From: Spirosoma lacussanchae | GTDB lineage: Bacteria > Bacteroidota > Bacteroidia > Cytophagales > Spirosomataceae | NCBI RefSeq assembly: GCF_005870035.1 | Contig: NZ_SWJG01000001.1 | Location: 793,639 to 857,638, forward strand | Direction: 5' to 3' | Length of the DNA stretch: 64,000 bases | Part shown: piece after piece, positions 24,692 to 33,572 of the stretch | How the letters are laid out: the number at the start of each line of letters is the position of its first letter | Position numbering within the stretch: the stretch's first letter is position 1 | The notes under the pieces: model-generated | What the model was told of the DNA's origin: nothing | Seen by the model: only the letters and a program-made list of their open reading frames with translations | The model's database searches: none | Translations under genes and position numbers: made by a program

Positions 24692-25516
24692 ATGTACCGT
24701 TCACTTCTGTATGTATTTCTTACCGGCCTGGGCCTGACGGCTGGCTTACTGGCCTGCGATACGCCCGACCCCGAAGCGGTTACGGGTACGTTCGTGATTC
24801 AGCTGGATAACGTGGCGGGTAACCAGAACCTCCAGCTCAACACGGGTACCTACCGCAACGCGCTGGGTGAGTCGTTTACGCCAACGGCGTTCAATTACTT
24901 CGTCAGCAACATCCGGCTGATACGGACCAACGGCGCTGACTACGTGGTGCCGCAGGACAGCAGCTACTTTCTGGTACGGGAAACCGACCCGGCCAGCCAG
25001 CGGATCACCCTCAAAAATGTGCCCTACGGCGATTACAAAGGGGTTTCGTTCGTACTGGGTGTCGATAGCCTGCGGAGTACCATGGACATCAGCCGCCGAA
25101 CGGGCGCGCTAGATCCCGGCAGCGATCATACCGGCGCGAACGGGATGTACTGGTCCTGGAATTCGGGCTATATCTTCATGAAGCTGGAAGGCACCTCGCC
25201 CAGCGCCCCCGTCGATGCTACGGGCAGCAACACCTTTCGGTACCACATCGGGTTCTTCGGTGGGCGCGATACCCGCACCATCAACAACCTGAAAACGATA
25301 CCGGTCCTGTTCGGTACCGACGTGGCGCAGGTCGATGCGGAGAAGGTGCCAACGGTGCTGCTGCAGGCCGATGTGCTCAAAATCTTTGATGGACCAACCC
25401 TGCTCAGTATAAAGGCCAATCCGGAAGTGATGATATCGCCTTTTTCGAGCAGCATTGCGAACAACTACGCACAAATGTTCGCTTACCGGGGTAAAACAAC
25501 GGCTACGTTAAACTAA
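24692..25516 (+). CDS. mbnP: MbnP-family copper-binding lipoprotein, copy 2
   Basis: A 274-residue lipoprotein (LLAC, Cys22). It shares with copy 1 the block NYFVSNIRL, LGVDSLRS and the Trp motif GMYWSWNSGYIFMKLEG. The segment after the motif is shorter and lacks the Gly-rich GGYGGGW loop and the His-containing tail of copy 1, so the metal sites may differ. It ends four bases before mbnH2, so the pair is tightly coupled. Confidence 0.85.
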   Translation: MYRSLLYVFLTGLGLTAGLLACDTPDPEAVTGTFVIQLDNVAGNQNLQLNTGTYRNALGESFTPTAFNYFVSNIRLIRTNGADYVVPQDSSYFLVRETDPASQRITLKNVPYGDYKGVSFVLGVDSLRSTMDISRRTGALDPGSDHTGANGMYWSWNSGYIFMKLEGTSPSAPVDATGSNTFRYHIGFFGGRDTRTINNLKTIPVLFGTDVAQVDAEKVPTVLLQADVLKIFDGPTLLSIKANPEVMISPFSSSIANNYAQMFAYRGKTTATLN

Positions 25517-25520
25517 GACT

Positions 25521-26615
25521 ATGCAGCGCTGGCAAATTTTCGGAGTATGGATCAGTATCGTCCTGTTCGGGGCGGTGGTGTCGTGCCAGCCGGGCGGGTC
25601 CGACCCTACTACCGATCCGGAACCAACTGGGCCCAAACCCATTGAATACCAGACCACACCCTACCCCTGGAAAAAGCCGGCCAACTTCCCCGAACCAACC
25701 TACGCGTTCGCCAAAAATCCGCTGACGCTGGAGGGCGTCGCCCTGGGCCGGGCTTTATTCTATGACGATATGCTGTCGGTGAACGGGACGGTCAGCTGCG
25801 CGTTCTGCCACCAGCAGGGGGCTGCTTTTGCCCATACCGACCACGCCCTGAGCCACGGCATCAACGACAAAATTGGCACCCGGAACAACCTGGGGCTACA
25901 GAACATGGCGTTCTACAAGGCCTTTTTCTGGGATGGGGGCGTCCAGGATCTGGATCTGCTGCCCATCGCACCGATCGAAAATCCGGTCGAGATGGGCCAT
26001 TCGATGCCGGCTCTGCTGAACGCGGTGCGGCAGTCGCCCCGGTACCGCCCCATGTTCCTGGCTGCTTTCGGAACCGACTCCATCACGACCGACCGGTTTC
26101 TGAAGGCGCTATCGCAGTTCATGCTCACGATGGTATCGGCCAACAGTCGCTATGATAAGTACGTCCGCAACGAGGCTGGGGGGCGGCTATCGACCGACGA
26201 ACTGGCCGGGCTTACGCTGTTCAAACAGAAATGCAGCACCTGCCACGCGGGTGAGTTATTTACCGACCAGTCGTACCGCAACAACGGGCTGAGCCGGGCT
26301 ACTAACAAAGACGAAGGCCGGTCGCTGATTACGCTCCGACCCGAAGATCGGTTTACGTTCCGGGTGCCCAGCCTGCGTAATGTGGAGCGAACAAGTCCTT
26401 ACATGCACGACGGCCGGTTCTGGACGCTCGAAGAGGTGATGAATCACTACAGTACCAACATGCAGGATGTGCCCGAACTTGACCCGGCGTTGCGGATAAA
26501 CGGCAGACCGGGGGTGCCGCTGACCGACACGGAGAAAAAGCAGCTGGTGGCCTTCCTGCGGACGCTAACCGATACGGACTACATAGCCGACCGGCGGCTC
26601 AGCGCTCCCAACTAG
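25521..26615 (+). CDS. mbnH: MbnH-like di-haem peroxidase family lipoprotein, copy 2
   Basis: A 364-residue lipoprotein (VVSC, Cys22) with haem motifs CAFCH (93-97) and CSTCH (238-242). It aligns with copy 1 throughout (VALGRALFYDDMLSVNGTVS, AFFWDGGVQDLDLLPIAPIE, TFRVPSLRNVERTSPYMHDG), pointing to an ancient duplication of the pair. A Pro-rich linker follows the lipid anchor. Its stop overlaps the end of the convergent MerC gene by four bases. Confidence 0.85.
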   Translation: MQRWQIFGVWISIVLFGAVVSCQPGGSDPTTDPEPTGPKPIEYQTTPYPWKKPANFPEPTYAFAKNPLTLEGVALGRALFYDDMLSVNGTVSCAFCHQQGAAFAHTDHALSHGINDKIGTRNNLGLQNMAFYKAFFWDGGVQDLDLLPIAPIENPVEMGHSMPALLNAVRQSPRYRPMFLAAFGTDSITTDRFLKALSQFMLTMVSANSRYDKYVRNEAGGRLSTDELAGLTLFKQKCSTCHAGELFTDQSYRNNGLSRATNKDEGRSLITLRPEDRFTFRVPSLRNVERTSPYMHDGRFWTLEEVMNHYSTNMQDVPELDPALRINGRPGVPLTDTEKKQLVAFLRTLTDTDYIADRRLSAPN

Positions 26616-26992
26616 TGAGCGTGGTTCAGCCGATGCTGACGAATGTTGATGAGGTGGCTGATGACCAGACCCGCCGAGGCTGCGTAGCCTACGTATTCAA
26701 AGATCTCGTTAACGTCTTCGAGCATAATACCCGTAGCAAACAGCAGCAGAAAACCCCAGAGCGCCCGTTTGGTAGCGGGTTGTACATGGTGCCGGGTGGC
26801 GAAGAAAACAGCCATGATGTTGACGCCGATAAAGACGTAATCCAGACTCAGATAACCAACCCGAAGCTGCTCGTCCTGAAACACGGCGGTTGTCATCAAA
26901 AGCACGGGGGTTACTAAACAGTGGATGATACACAGCACCGAGCCGGTGATGCCGATGTAGTCGGCTTTGCTGGATAACAGATCTGTCTTCAT
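26612..26992 (-). CDS. MerC-domain membrane protein
   Basis: A 126-residue protein with four helices. The MerC-type motif is Cys21-Ile-Ile-His-Cys25 in GSVLCIIHCLVTPVLL, within the first helix; a His/Cys pair in the membrane binds soft metals in the Hg transporter MerC. In Bacteroidota such proteins are not necessarily mercury transporters. ATG 26992 is chosen over a TTG at 27004. A -7 box TATTTTTG ends 9 bp before it, and a palindrome like that of the CobW gene lies 58 bp upstream. Confidence 0.82.
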   Translation of the reverse strand: MKTDLLSSKADYIGITGSVLCIIHCLVTPVLLMTTAVFQDEQLRVGYLSLDYVFIGVNIMAVFFATRHHVQPATKRALWGFLLLFATGIMLEDVNEIFEYVGYAASAGLVISHLINIRQHRLNHAH

Positions 26993-27049
26993 AAGCAGGA
27001 GCAAAAATACGATGCGTTCGGCAACCGTATTTCAATCCAACCCGATTTC

Positions 27050-27066
27050 TTGCAACAAAGTTGCGA
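27050..27066. promoter_or_regulatory. Candidate metal-regulator operator, second copy
   Basis: TTGCAAC-AAA-GTTGCGA is a 7-3-7 inverted repeat with one mismatch. It shares TGCAAC-N3-GTTGC with 16035-16051, upstream of the MerC-domain gene. Same regulator inferred. Confidence 0.5.
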
Positions 27067-27084
27067 AAAATTAGAAAAAGACGC

Positions 27085-27786
27085 TCAGTTCACCCGGCTC
27101 AGCAGGGTGTAGGCCATCAGCTTGCCGCTTTTGTTGTAGGTTTCGGACCGGATGTCCAGCAGCTGATCGGTGGTTCGGTAGCTGACCACGCGCATGGTGC
27201 TCCGGATCGGCATACCCATGACCCGGTTCGTAAGCGAAAGATCCGAGCTAATTTTATAGGCGTTGAAGGTACCGGCGGGCGTGGTTACGGGCTGCTGGGC
27301 TTCTACCTGCCGGTTACTCATCACCAGCGACATTTCCATCATGTTGCTGCCATTCGTGATCATATCGGCTTCCATCTGACCATCGGATAGTTTCTGGCCC
27401 ACGGTTAGCTGGCCGGGATAAACGAGCTGATTGGTTTTGAGCTTGATCTGGGTGTCTTTCATGCCAGCGTTCTGCATGGTCTGCGCCAGCCCCGACAGGT
27501 CGGCCAGGAGTTCGCTGCCGGTACAGGTGTAGCGAACGGTGTACGGAGCCTGCTGCCGGCCTTTTTCGTCCGTCATCTGAACGGTTATATCGACCAGCGT
27601 CTGGCTGCCCTCCCGGCGCATATCGGTTACCTGATAGGTTACCTTGCCGGTAGGTTTGTCTTTGGCGTTGAACATCGACATCTCGAACGACTGACCTGTT
27701 TTTAGCGGAACGCCCAGGCAGTTCTGCGCCTTTCCGCTGGTCGACAGCAGCACCGCCAGCACTAAAAGAAATCCGTGTAGTTTCAT
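27085..27786 (-). CDS. DUF3108-like (TapB-type) secreted protein
   Basis: A 233-residue protein with a signal peptide (MKLHGFLLVLAVLLSTSGKA). The mature part is beta-rich: KTGQSFEMSMFNAKDKPTGKVTYQV, then TPAGTFNAYKISSDLSL and TMRVVSYRTTDQLLDIRSETYNKSGKL, which is the DUF3108 pattern. These periplasmic beta-barrel-like domains have no assigned role. An open frame continues far upstream but its codons there are the shadow of the prenyltransferase gene. Confidence 0.75.
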   Translation of the reverse strand: MKLHGFLLVLAVLLSTSGKAQNCLGVPLKTGQSFEMSMFNAKDKPTGKVTYQVTDMRREGSQTLVDITVQMTDEKGRQQAPYTVRYTCTGSELLADLSGLAQTMQNAGMKDTQIKLKTNQLVYPGQLTVGQKLSDGQMEADMITNGSNMMEMSLVMSNRQVEAQQPVTTPAGTFNAYKISSDLSLTNRVMGMPIRSTMRVVSYRTTDQLLDIRSETYNKSGKLMAYTLLSRVN

Positions 27787-27878
27787 ACGAACAGAAGCAA
27801 GTAGGTTAATACAAGACAAATGTACGTATGGCGGCAAATGGACACCTAAGTCCTTGAGCAAACGGTTGTTGATGGGCG

Positions 27879-28754
27879 TCAGGCCCAGATCATACTCAGC
27901 ACGCCCATTAGCATAATTAATTTGCAGAGGGTACTCAGGTAGCCGAAATCGCTGCGTTTGTCGGCGTAGACGAGCCGGTAGGTAAGCCAGGTGAGGGGAA
28001 CCAGCAGAATCAGGAAAATAACCTCCAGGCGCCAGTTGTTGAGCGAGTCGGCAATCAGGAACAGGGTGGTAATGAACGACGCGATCAGGACATAGAGCAG
28101 GTATTTGGTCCGGCGGAGGCCCCAGACAATCGGCAGGGTTCGGCAACCGAAACGGGCGTCGCCCCGAATGTCCTGCATGTCTTTGATTATCTCGCGAACG
28201 AGCGAAATACCGAACGAAAAGAGCGCGTAAATGAGCAGCATATCGGCATTTTGCCGGTAGTAAACGGCCAGTACGATCAGCGACAGGGCCGTCAGGAGCG
28301 AAATGACGATGTTGCCGGTTACGGGCTGCCGCTTCAGGTTGGCGGAGTAAAACCACAGCAGCGATACGCTCACCACATCGACCACGAAGACCCAGCGGCT
28401 TAGGTACAACCCGATCAGGCAGCCGATGACGTTGAGGCTTTGGTGCGCTACCAGCGCTACCCGGCGTTTCAGGTACCGGCCAATCACGACCCGGTCGGGT
28501 TTGTTGACCAGATCGATTTTGATGTCGAAGTAATCGTTGATGATATAACCCGCGGCCGCAATGCAGACCGTCGAGAACGAGAGCAGCCAGATTGTCGGGT
28601 CGACCAGGATCTGGAGCCACTGCTCGCGCGGCCCCACCAAAGCAATCCGGGCCAGGAACTGGGTCAGCACGACAATGAGCAGATTCTGCACCCGGATCAG
28701 CCGCAGAAAGCCACCCACAAAGGCCGAGAAAGGAATAGGCTGACGCACGACCAT
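27879..28754 (-). CDS. UbiA-family prenyltransferase, GGGP-synthase-partner type
   Basis: A 291-residue membrane prenyltransferase with about nine helices. The two Asp-rich motifs are NDYFDIKIDLVNKPDR and REIIKDMQDIRGDARFGCRTLP, which bind Mg-diphosphate. The sequence resembles the geranylgeranylglycerol-phosphate geranylgeranyltransferase-like branch found widely in Bacteroidota, not the menaquinone enzyme MenA. Exact substrate not certain. Confidence 0.82.
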   Translation of the reverse strand: MVVRQPIPFSAFVGGFLRLIRVQNLLIVVLTQFLARIALVGPREQWLQILVDPTIWLLSFSTVCIAAAGYIINDYFDIKIDLVNKPDRVVIGRYLKRRVALVAHQSLNVIGCLIGLYLSRWVFVVDVVSVSLLWFYSANLKRQPVTGNIVISLLTALSLIVLAVYYRQNADMLLIYALFSFGISLVREIIKDMQDIRGDARFGCRTLPIVWGLRRTKYLLYVLIASFITTLFLIADSLNNWRLEVIFLILLVPLTWLTYRLVYADKRSDFGYLSTLCKLIMLMGVLSMIWA

Positions 28755-28983
28755 GACCGATTTTTGCCTAAAAGTACGCGAAAAATAGGGAAAACAGGGC
28801 GGTCAGGGGTAAGGCCGCCCGGCCAATCTTAGCCTGGCTATGTACCAGCCGGAGCGGGGCCAAAACCGAGGGACTGAGCGGGGGTACCCGCATCGTTCGT
28901 TCTTTCCGCCCGCTTCGGGATTCTTTTACTCCTGTTTTGTTGTTGACCTACAAACTGTTTCCGGCCTTCGCGGCTTCCTTCGC

Positions 28984-30120
28984 ATGAAAATTGGCATAGT
29001 GTGCTACCCAACCTTTGGGGGCAGTGGTGTGGTGGCTACCGAGCTTGGTAAGGCACTGGCCAAGAATGGTCACCAGATCCATTTTATCACCTACCAGCAG
29101 CCACCCCGGCTCGACTTCTTCAACGAAAACGTTTTCTATCACGAAGTGAACATCCCGTCTTATCCGCTGTTTCAGTACGCGCCCTACGAGTCGGCGCTGG
29201 CCAGCGAGATGGTCAATGTGGTAACGAACGAAAATGTTGATCTGCTCCATGTTCATTATGCCATACCGCATGCGTCGGCTGCCTACATGGCTAAAATGAT
29301 TCTGCGGTCGCAAGGTCGGTCGGTGCCGGTCGTGACGACGTTACACGGAACCGACATTACGCTCGTCGGGAAAGATGCCTCCTATGAACCCGTGGTTACC
29401 TTCAGCATCAACGAATCTGACGGGGTTACGGCCGTATCGGAAGACCTTCGGCAGGATACCTACAAACATTTCAAGGTGCACCGCGACATCGAAGTTATTC
29501 CGAACTTCATCGACCTGTCGCGCTTCAAGCGGCAGAAGAAAGAGCATTTCAAGAAAGCGATCTGCCCCAACGGCGAAAAGCTGATTGTACATACGTCCAA
29601 CTTCCGGCGCGTCAAACGCATCGATGATGCGGTGATGGTGTTTTACCATGTGCAGCAACAGGTGCCTGCCAAGCTGCTGCTGGTGGGCGACGGCCCCGAA
29701 CGGGCGCGTATCGAACGGCTGGTGCGCGACCTGGGCATTTACGATCAGGTGCGTTTTCTGGGTAAGATGGACGCCGTAGAGGAGGTGCTGTCGGTGGCCG
29801 ATCTGTTTCTGATGCCGTCAGAAAACGAAAGCTTTGGCCTGGCAGCCCTCGAAGCCATGGCCTGCCAGGTGCCAGTCATCTCGTCGAATGTGGGCGGTCT
29901 GCCCGAGCTGAACGTAAACGGCGTAACGGGCTTCCTCAGCAATGTAGGCGACGTCAGCGATATGGTTCGCAACGCTTTGTTCGTGCTCGACGACGCTAAC
30001 CTGCCTGCCTTTCAGGAAAATGCGCTGGCCCGGGCTACCGAGTTCGAGCTGTCGCGGGTTCTGCCCCGCTACGAGGCCCATTATGAACGGGTATTGCAGC
30101 AGGTGATGGATAACGTATGA
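28984..30120 (+). CDS. bshA: N-acetyl-alpha-D-glucosaminyl L-malate synthase
   Basis: A 378-residue GT4 glycosyltransferase catalysing the first step of bacillithiol synthesis (UDP-GlcNAc plus L-malate). ATG 28984 gives the canonical MKIGIVCYPTFGGSGVVATELG. LHVHYAIPHASAAYMAK, TTLHGTDITLVGKD, NFIDLSRFKR and the UDP-binding ENESFGLAALEAMAC are all present. Length is that of the family. No bshB or bshC gene is in the window. Confidence 0.92.
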   Translation: MKIGIVCYPTFGGSGVVATELGKALAKNGHQIHFITYQQPPRLDFFNENVFYHEVNIPSYPLFQYAPYESALASEMVNVVTNENVDLLHVHYAIPHASAAYMAKMILRSQGRSVPVVTTLHGTDITLVGKDASYEPVVTFSINESDGVTAVSEDLRQDTYKHFKVHRDIEVIPNFIDLSRFKRQKKEHFKKAICPNGEKLIVHTSNFRRVKRIDDAVMVFYHVQQQVPAKLLLVGDGPERARIERLVRDLGIYDQVRFLGKMDAVEEVLSVADLFLMPSENESFGLAALEAMACQVPVISSNVGGLPELNVNGVTGFLSNVGDVSDMVRNALFVLDDANLPAFQENALARATEFELSRVLPRYEAHYERVLQQVMDNV

Positions 30121-30210
30121 CCATCCGATGCTGAACAATGTAGCGTTGAGAATAGATAATGAATAAGGAATAATGAGCGCTACGGGTCATTATTGATAAA
30201 CAACTATCCT

Positions 30211-31548
30211 ATGAATCCAAACATACCGCAAACGGATCGGAAACGCGTGGTCATCGTCGGCGCTGGTTTTGGGGGGCTCAAGCTGGCCCGGAAGCTGGCC
30301 AATCGGTCTGATTTTCAGGTGGTGTTGCTCAACCGGCAGAACTACCACGAGTTTCAGCCGCTGTATTACCAGGTGGCCACAGCAGGTCTGGAGGCCAACT
30401 CCATCCTGTTTCCGCTGCGGGCGGTGTTTGGCAACTGCAAAAACGTACATATCCGGGTCACCAACGTGACCGGCGTTCGGCCGGCCGATAAAACGGTAGA
30501 TACCGAGCTGGGCCCGATCACCTACGACTGGCTGGTCATTGCCACCGGTGCGGATACCAATTTCTTCAACCAGCAGAATATCATCGAGAAAGCGCTGCCC
30601 ATGAAGTCGGTGGCCGAAGCCATTGCGCTCCGCAACCGGATGCTTCAGAACTTCGAAGATGCCCTCAGTGTCGAGTCGGAAGATGAGCGCGAAGGGTTCA
30701 TGGATGTCGTTGTGGTCGGCGGTGGACCGACGGGCGTAGAACTGTGCGGTACGCTGGCCGAGATGCGCCGGACGGTTCTCCCCCGCGATTACCCGGAGCT
30801 CGACTTCATGAAGATGGACATCTACCTGATCGAATCGGGTGGGGAGCTGCTGGGGCCGATGTCGAAGCAGTCGCAGGAACACTCGCTGTCGTATTTGCAG
30901 GAGCTGGGCGTAAACGTTCGGCTAAACACCCGTGTCAAGGACTTTGATGGCCGTATCGTTACCATGAACGACGGATCGACCCTGCGTACCAACAACCTGA
31001 TCTGGGCTGCGGGCGTCAAAGCCAGTCCGCTGGCGGGTCTGCCACCCGAGGTGCTCGGTCGCGGGGGGCGAATCATCGTTGACCGGTACAACCAGGTTCA
31101 GGGGGTCACGGACGTGTTTGCCATTGGTGACGTAGCGCTGATGAGCGAAGAGAAGTGGCCCAACGGTCATCCGCAGGTAGCGCAGCCCGCTATTCAGCAG
31201 GGTCGGCTGCTGGCCAGGAACATGAGCCGCTGGCTGAAAAACCAGGCGCCGGAGGAGTTTACCTACCGCGATCTGGGAACGATGGCTACTATTGGCCGCG
31301 GACTGGCCGTGGTTGACTTGCCGTTCCTGAAATTTCAGGGCGTTTTGGCGTGGTTAACCTGGTTGTTCGTGCACTTAATGGCCATTGTTGGCGTTAAGAA
31401 TCGACTGGCTATCTTTATCAACTGGATGTTCAATTACCTGACGTATAACAACTCGTTGCGGCTAATCATCCGGCAGAAGATGCCGAAGGGAGATTTCTCG
31501 GCCATGCAGGAAAAACTGTCCGACCAGCTGGAAGTAAGTAAAACCTGA
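30211..31548 (+). CDS. ndh: Type II NADH dehydrogenase (NDH-2)
   Basis: A 445-residue flavoprotein that passes electrons from NADH to quinone without pumping protons. FAD-binding VVIVGAGFGGLKLARKL is at the N-terminus; the NADH Rossmann motif is VVVVGGGPTGVELCGTL; the second FAD motif is VFAIGDVALM; QPAIQQGRLLARN follows. The C-terminal hydrophobic and amphipathic stretch (VLAWLTWLFVHLMAIVG) anchors it to the membrane. A TTG 18 bp upstream is less likely as the start. Confidence 0.92.
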   Translation: MNPNIPQTDRKRVVIVGAGFGGLKLARKLANRSDFQVVLLNRQNYHEFQPLYYQVATAGLEANSILFPLRAVFGNCKNVHIRVTNVTGVRPADKTVDTELGPITYDWLVIATGADTNFFNQQNIIEKALPMKSVAEAIALRNRMLQNFEDALSVESEDEREGFMDVVVVGGGPTGVELCGTLAEMRRTVLPRDYPELDFMKMDIYLIESGGELLGPMSKQSQEHSLSYLQELGVNVRLNTRVKDFDGRIVTMNDGSTLRTNNLIWAAGVKASPLAGLPPEVLGRGGRIIVDRYNQVQGVTDVFAIGDVALMSEEKWPNGHPQVAQPAIQQGRLLARNMSRWLKNQAPEEFTYRDLGTMATIGRGLAVVDLPFLKFQGVLAWLTWLFVHLMAIVGVKNRLAIFINWMFNYLTYNNSLRLIIRQKMPKGDFSAMQEKLSDQLEVSKT

Positions 31549-31603
31549 ATGGCTATAGTAAAGAGGGTTTACTATATGAGGGCTGTAAACCCGGATTTCG
31601 TTG

Positions 31604-31611
31604 TATTTTTG
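31604..31611 (+). promoter_or_regulatory. Candidate -7 box of the hydroxylase gene
   Basis: TATTTTTG matches TAnnTTTG, 13 bp before ATG 31625. No convincing -33 element. Confidence 0.35.
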
Positions 31612-31624
31612 CCTCATCAACCGA

Positions 31625-32284
31625 ATGAAGCTTATTATGGAAAAGCCGAACGATACATTACAAACAATGGCCGGTCACGGCAGAACGCGCCCCAAAAACA
31701 GCGGTACGAAAAAACTGTTCGATAACCCAATCCTGGAAGCGCTGTCGCGAACGCACATCATGATTCCGATCTCGATGTGGCTGGTATTGTCTGTATTCCT
31801 GGGCTGGTATGCCTTTACGTATACAGATATGGGTACGCAGATGATTGCTGCCCTCTTTTTTACGGGGCTGTTTGTATTCACCCTGTTCGAGTACGTGTTG
31901 CACCGTTACTTGTATCACCTGACGCCCAGCACGCCCCAGCGGGCTAAAATCCAGTACACATTTCACGGCGTTCACCACGAATATCCGAAAGACAAAACCC
32001 GCCTGGCCATGCCGCCTGCGCTGGCTATCGTCGTAGCGGGTGCCTTCTTTGGCCTGTTCTTCCTGATGATGGGCGAAGCGGCCTATGCGTTCTTCCCCGG
32101 ATTTCTGGTTGGCTACTCGGGCTACCTGGCCGTGCATTTCATTGTTCATGCCTACGCCCCCCCGAAGAATTTCTTCAAGCAACTCTGGGTAAACCACAGC
32201 GTTCACCACTACAAAAACCCCGAGAGCAACTACGGCGTTTCGACTCCTATGTGGGACTACATCTTTGGATCATTCCAAAAGTAA
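31625..32284 (+). CDS. Sterol desaturase / fatty acid hydroxylase family protein
   Basis: A 219-residue membrane di-iron enzyme. The His-box pattern is complete: HRYLYH, HGVHH, HFIVHAY and HSVHHYKNPESNYGVS. Helices flank the boxes. The ending YGVSTPMWDYIFGSF is typical of the 2-hydroxylase-like branch; fatty acid 2-hydroxylation is the best guess, carotenoid hydroxylation an alternative. Its TAA stop is in the GTAA foot of a REP hairpin. Confidence 0.87.
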   Translation: MKLIMEKPNDTLQTMAGHGRTRPKNSGTKKLFDNPILEALSRTHIMIPISMWLVLSVFLGWYAFTYTDMGTQMIAALFFTGLFVFTLFEYVLHRYLYHLTPSTPQRAKIQYTFHGVHHEYPKDKTRLAMPPALAIVVAGAFFGLFFLMMGEAAYAFFPGFLVGYSGYLAVHFIVHAYAPPKNFFKQLWVNHSVHHYKNPESNYGVSTPMWDYIFGSFQK

Positions 32285-32334
32285 AGACGCAACCGCCCGG
32301 CGGCCCGGCCTTTGCGTCTCCCGCGCGTCAGCAG
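32281..32334 (+). repeat. REP hairpin R5, long-loop variant, at the hydroxylase stop
   Basis: Foot GTAA (32281-32284), stem AAGACGCAA against TTGCGTCTC, tail GCGTCAGCA. The loop contains the same GC-rich block CGCCCGGCGGCCCGGCC as REP R3. A half-REP (GTCTCTCCCGCGCGTCAGCAA) follows at 32344-32364. The TAA of the foot is the stop of the upstream gene. Confidence 0.82.
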
Positions 32335-32376
32335 TTATATACCGTCTCTCCCGCGCGTCAGCAATAAATACACATC

Positions 32377-32414
32377 AAAAAAATCCCCCTCGACGCGGTC
32401 AAGGGGGATTTTTT
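32377..32414. terminator. Bidirectional intrinsic terminator
   Basis: AAAAAAATCCCCCT, an 11-nt loop, AGGGGGATTTTTT: a GC stem with A-tract and T-tract on opposite sides, between the convergent hydroxylase and GH43 genes. It fits a terminator for both. Confidence 0.88.
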
Positions 32415-32441
32415 ATAACTACGAAGCGGAACCAGCCGACT

Positions 32442-33494
32442 TTATTCGCCACCGGGCCGTTTCTGTAGTTCGGTCAGGGGTTTGGGCGGGCCGAAGTCGG
32501 GCGAACCATCGGGCTTCCAGCTGAACGGCTGCATCCGTATTGAACGCTGATCGCCACAGCCTTGCCCCTGAGCCGCGTTAGCGTGGTAAACCAGCCAGTT
32601 TTCCTGCCCGTTGCGCGACGTAAAAAAGCCGTTATGGCCCACGCCAAAAGTGCCATTACCGGCATTGGGGCCAAACACCGGGGTAGCTGATTTGGTCCAC
32701 GACCTGGCATCGAGCAGGTTGGCGCTGCTATCGGCCGAGAGCTGGCCCAGGGCGTAGAGATCGGTCCCGCAGAAGCTGGCCGAATACACCAGAAACACCT
32801 TGTTGCCATGAGTTAGAAACTCGGGTCCTTCGTTGACCCCAAAGCCTTCTTTCTCCCAGGCATAGTCGGGCGAGGACAGGCGAACGCGGGTCGTAGCCGT
32901 CTCGGCGGTATAGGGATTGGTCAACCGACAAATGTACAGATGCTGCGAGCCGCCCAGATCCGTTTCCCAACCCGACCATGCAAAGTAGAGCTGGCCGTTC
33001 CGTTGCAGCAGCGTACCGTCGATAGCCCATTTATTCTCGGGCAGATTCAGCCGTCCGCGGTCGGTCCAGGTGCCGGTGGTAGGGTCGGCCGCCGTATTTT
33101 CGAGTACGAACATGCGGTGGTTCCGGTCGTTACCATCGTCGGCGGCATAATAGATATACCAGACCCCGTTGACGTTGAACAGCTCGGGTGCCCAGATATT
33201 ACGCGAGTTAGGCCCCGTAGCGGGCGGGGTCCAGACGGTAACGGGCCGGGCCTGACTGAGCCGACTCATGGCCGATGTCTTATAGATGCGAAGGTTAGCC
33301 CCCGTCGTATGCATAACGTAATAGAAACCATCTTTCTGCGTCACCCAGGGATCTGGCGCGGCTGTCAGCAACGGGTTCGCGAACCGGCCAACGGTATCGA
33401 CCGGGGTTACGGGCGGGGTAGGTGCGGGGTCCGGTTGTTTGGCCGACTGACAGGCCAGCAGGAACGACAGGACAACAAACAGGATGTTTTTCAT
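32442..33494 (-). CDS. GH43-family glycosidase lipoprotein of the SusCD locus
   Basis: A 350-residue lipoprotein (LLAC, Cys15) with a Pro-rich linker and a five-bladed GH43 propeller: Asp48 in TAAPDPWV, the Asp in WAIDGTLLQ, and Glu in NEGPEFLTHG form the expected triad. Relatives are alpha-L-arabinofuranosidases or arabinanases. It is the last gene of the sigma-FecR-SusC-SusD locus, 78 bp after susD across a large palindrome, so it would process the imported glycan. Confidence 0.88.
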   Translation of the reverse strand: MKNILFVVLSFLLACQSAKQPDPAPTPPVTPVDTVGRFANPLLTAAPDPWVTQKDGFYYVMHTTGANLRIYKTSAMSRLSQARPVTVWTPPATGPNSRNIWAPELFNVNGVWYIYYAADDGNDRNHRMFVLENTAADPTTGTWTDRGRLNLPENKWAIDGTLLQRNGQLYFAWSGWETDLGGSQHLYICRLTNPYTAETATTRVRLSSPDYAWEKEGFGVNEGPEFLTHGNKVFLVYSASFCGTDLYALGQLSADSSANLLDARSWTKSATPVFGPNAGNGTFGVGHNGFFTSRNGQENWLVYHANAAQGQGCGDQRSIRMQPFSWKPDGSPDFGPPKPLTELQKRPGGE

Positions 33495-33515
33495 CGTTGA
33501 GAAACGGCATAAAGC

Positions 33516-33559
33516 CGTCAGGTGCAGCCATTTCAGTACTGAAATGGCTGCACCTGACG
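33516..33559. terminator. 44-bp perfect palindrome between susD and the GH43 gene
   Basis: CGTCAGGTGCAGCC to its exact complement; 22-bp arms with no mismatch, centred on GTAC. As RNA, a 20-bp stem with a 4-nt loop. It lies 13 bp after the susD stop (on the minus strand) and 21 bp before the GH43 start. Likely a transcript-processing or partial termination site; no T-tract. Confidence 0.75.
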
Positions 33560-33572
33560 ACGCAGAATGAGC

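Noticed and set aside
27787..28620. Long upstream extension of the DUF3108-like gene
   Set aside because: It overlaps the prenyltransferase gene in another frame; a signal peptide starts at 27786.
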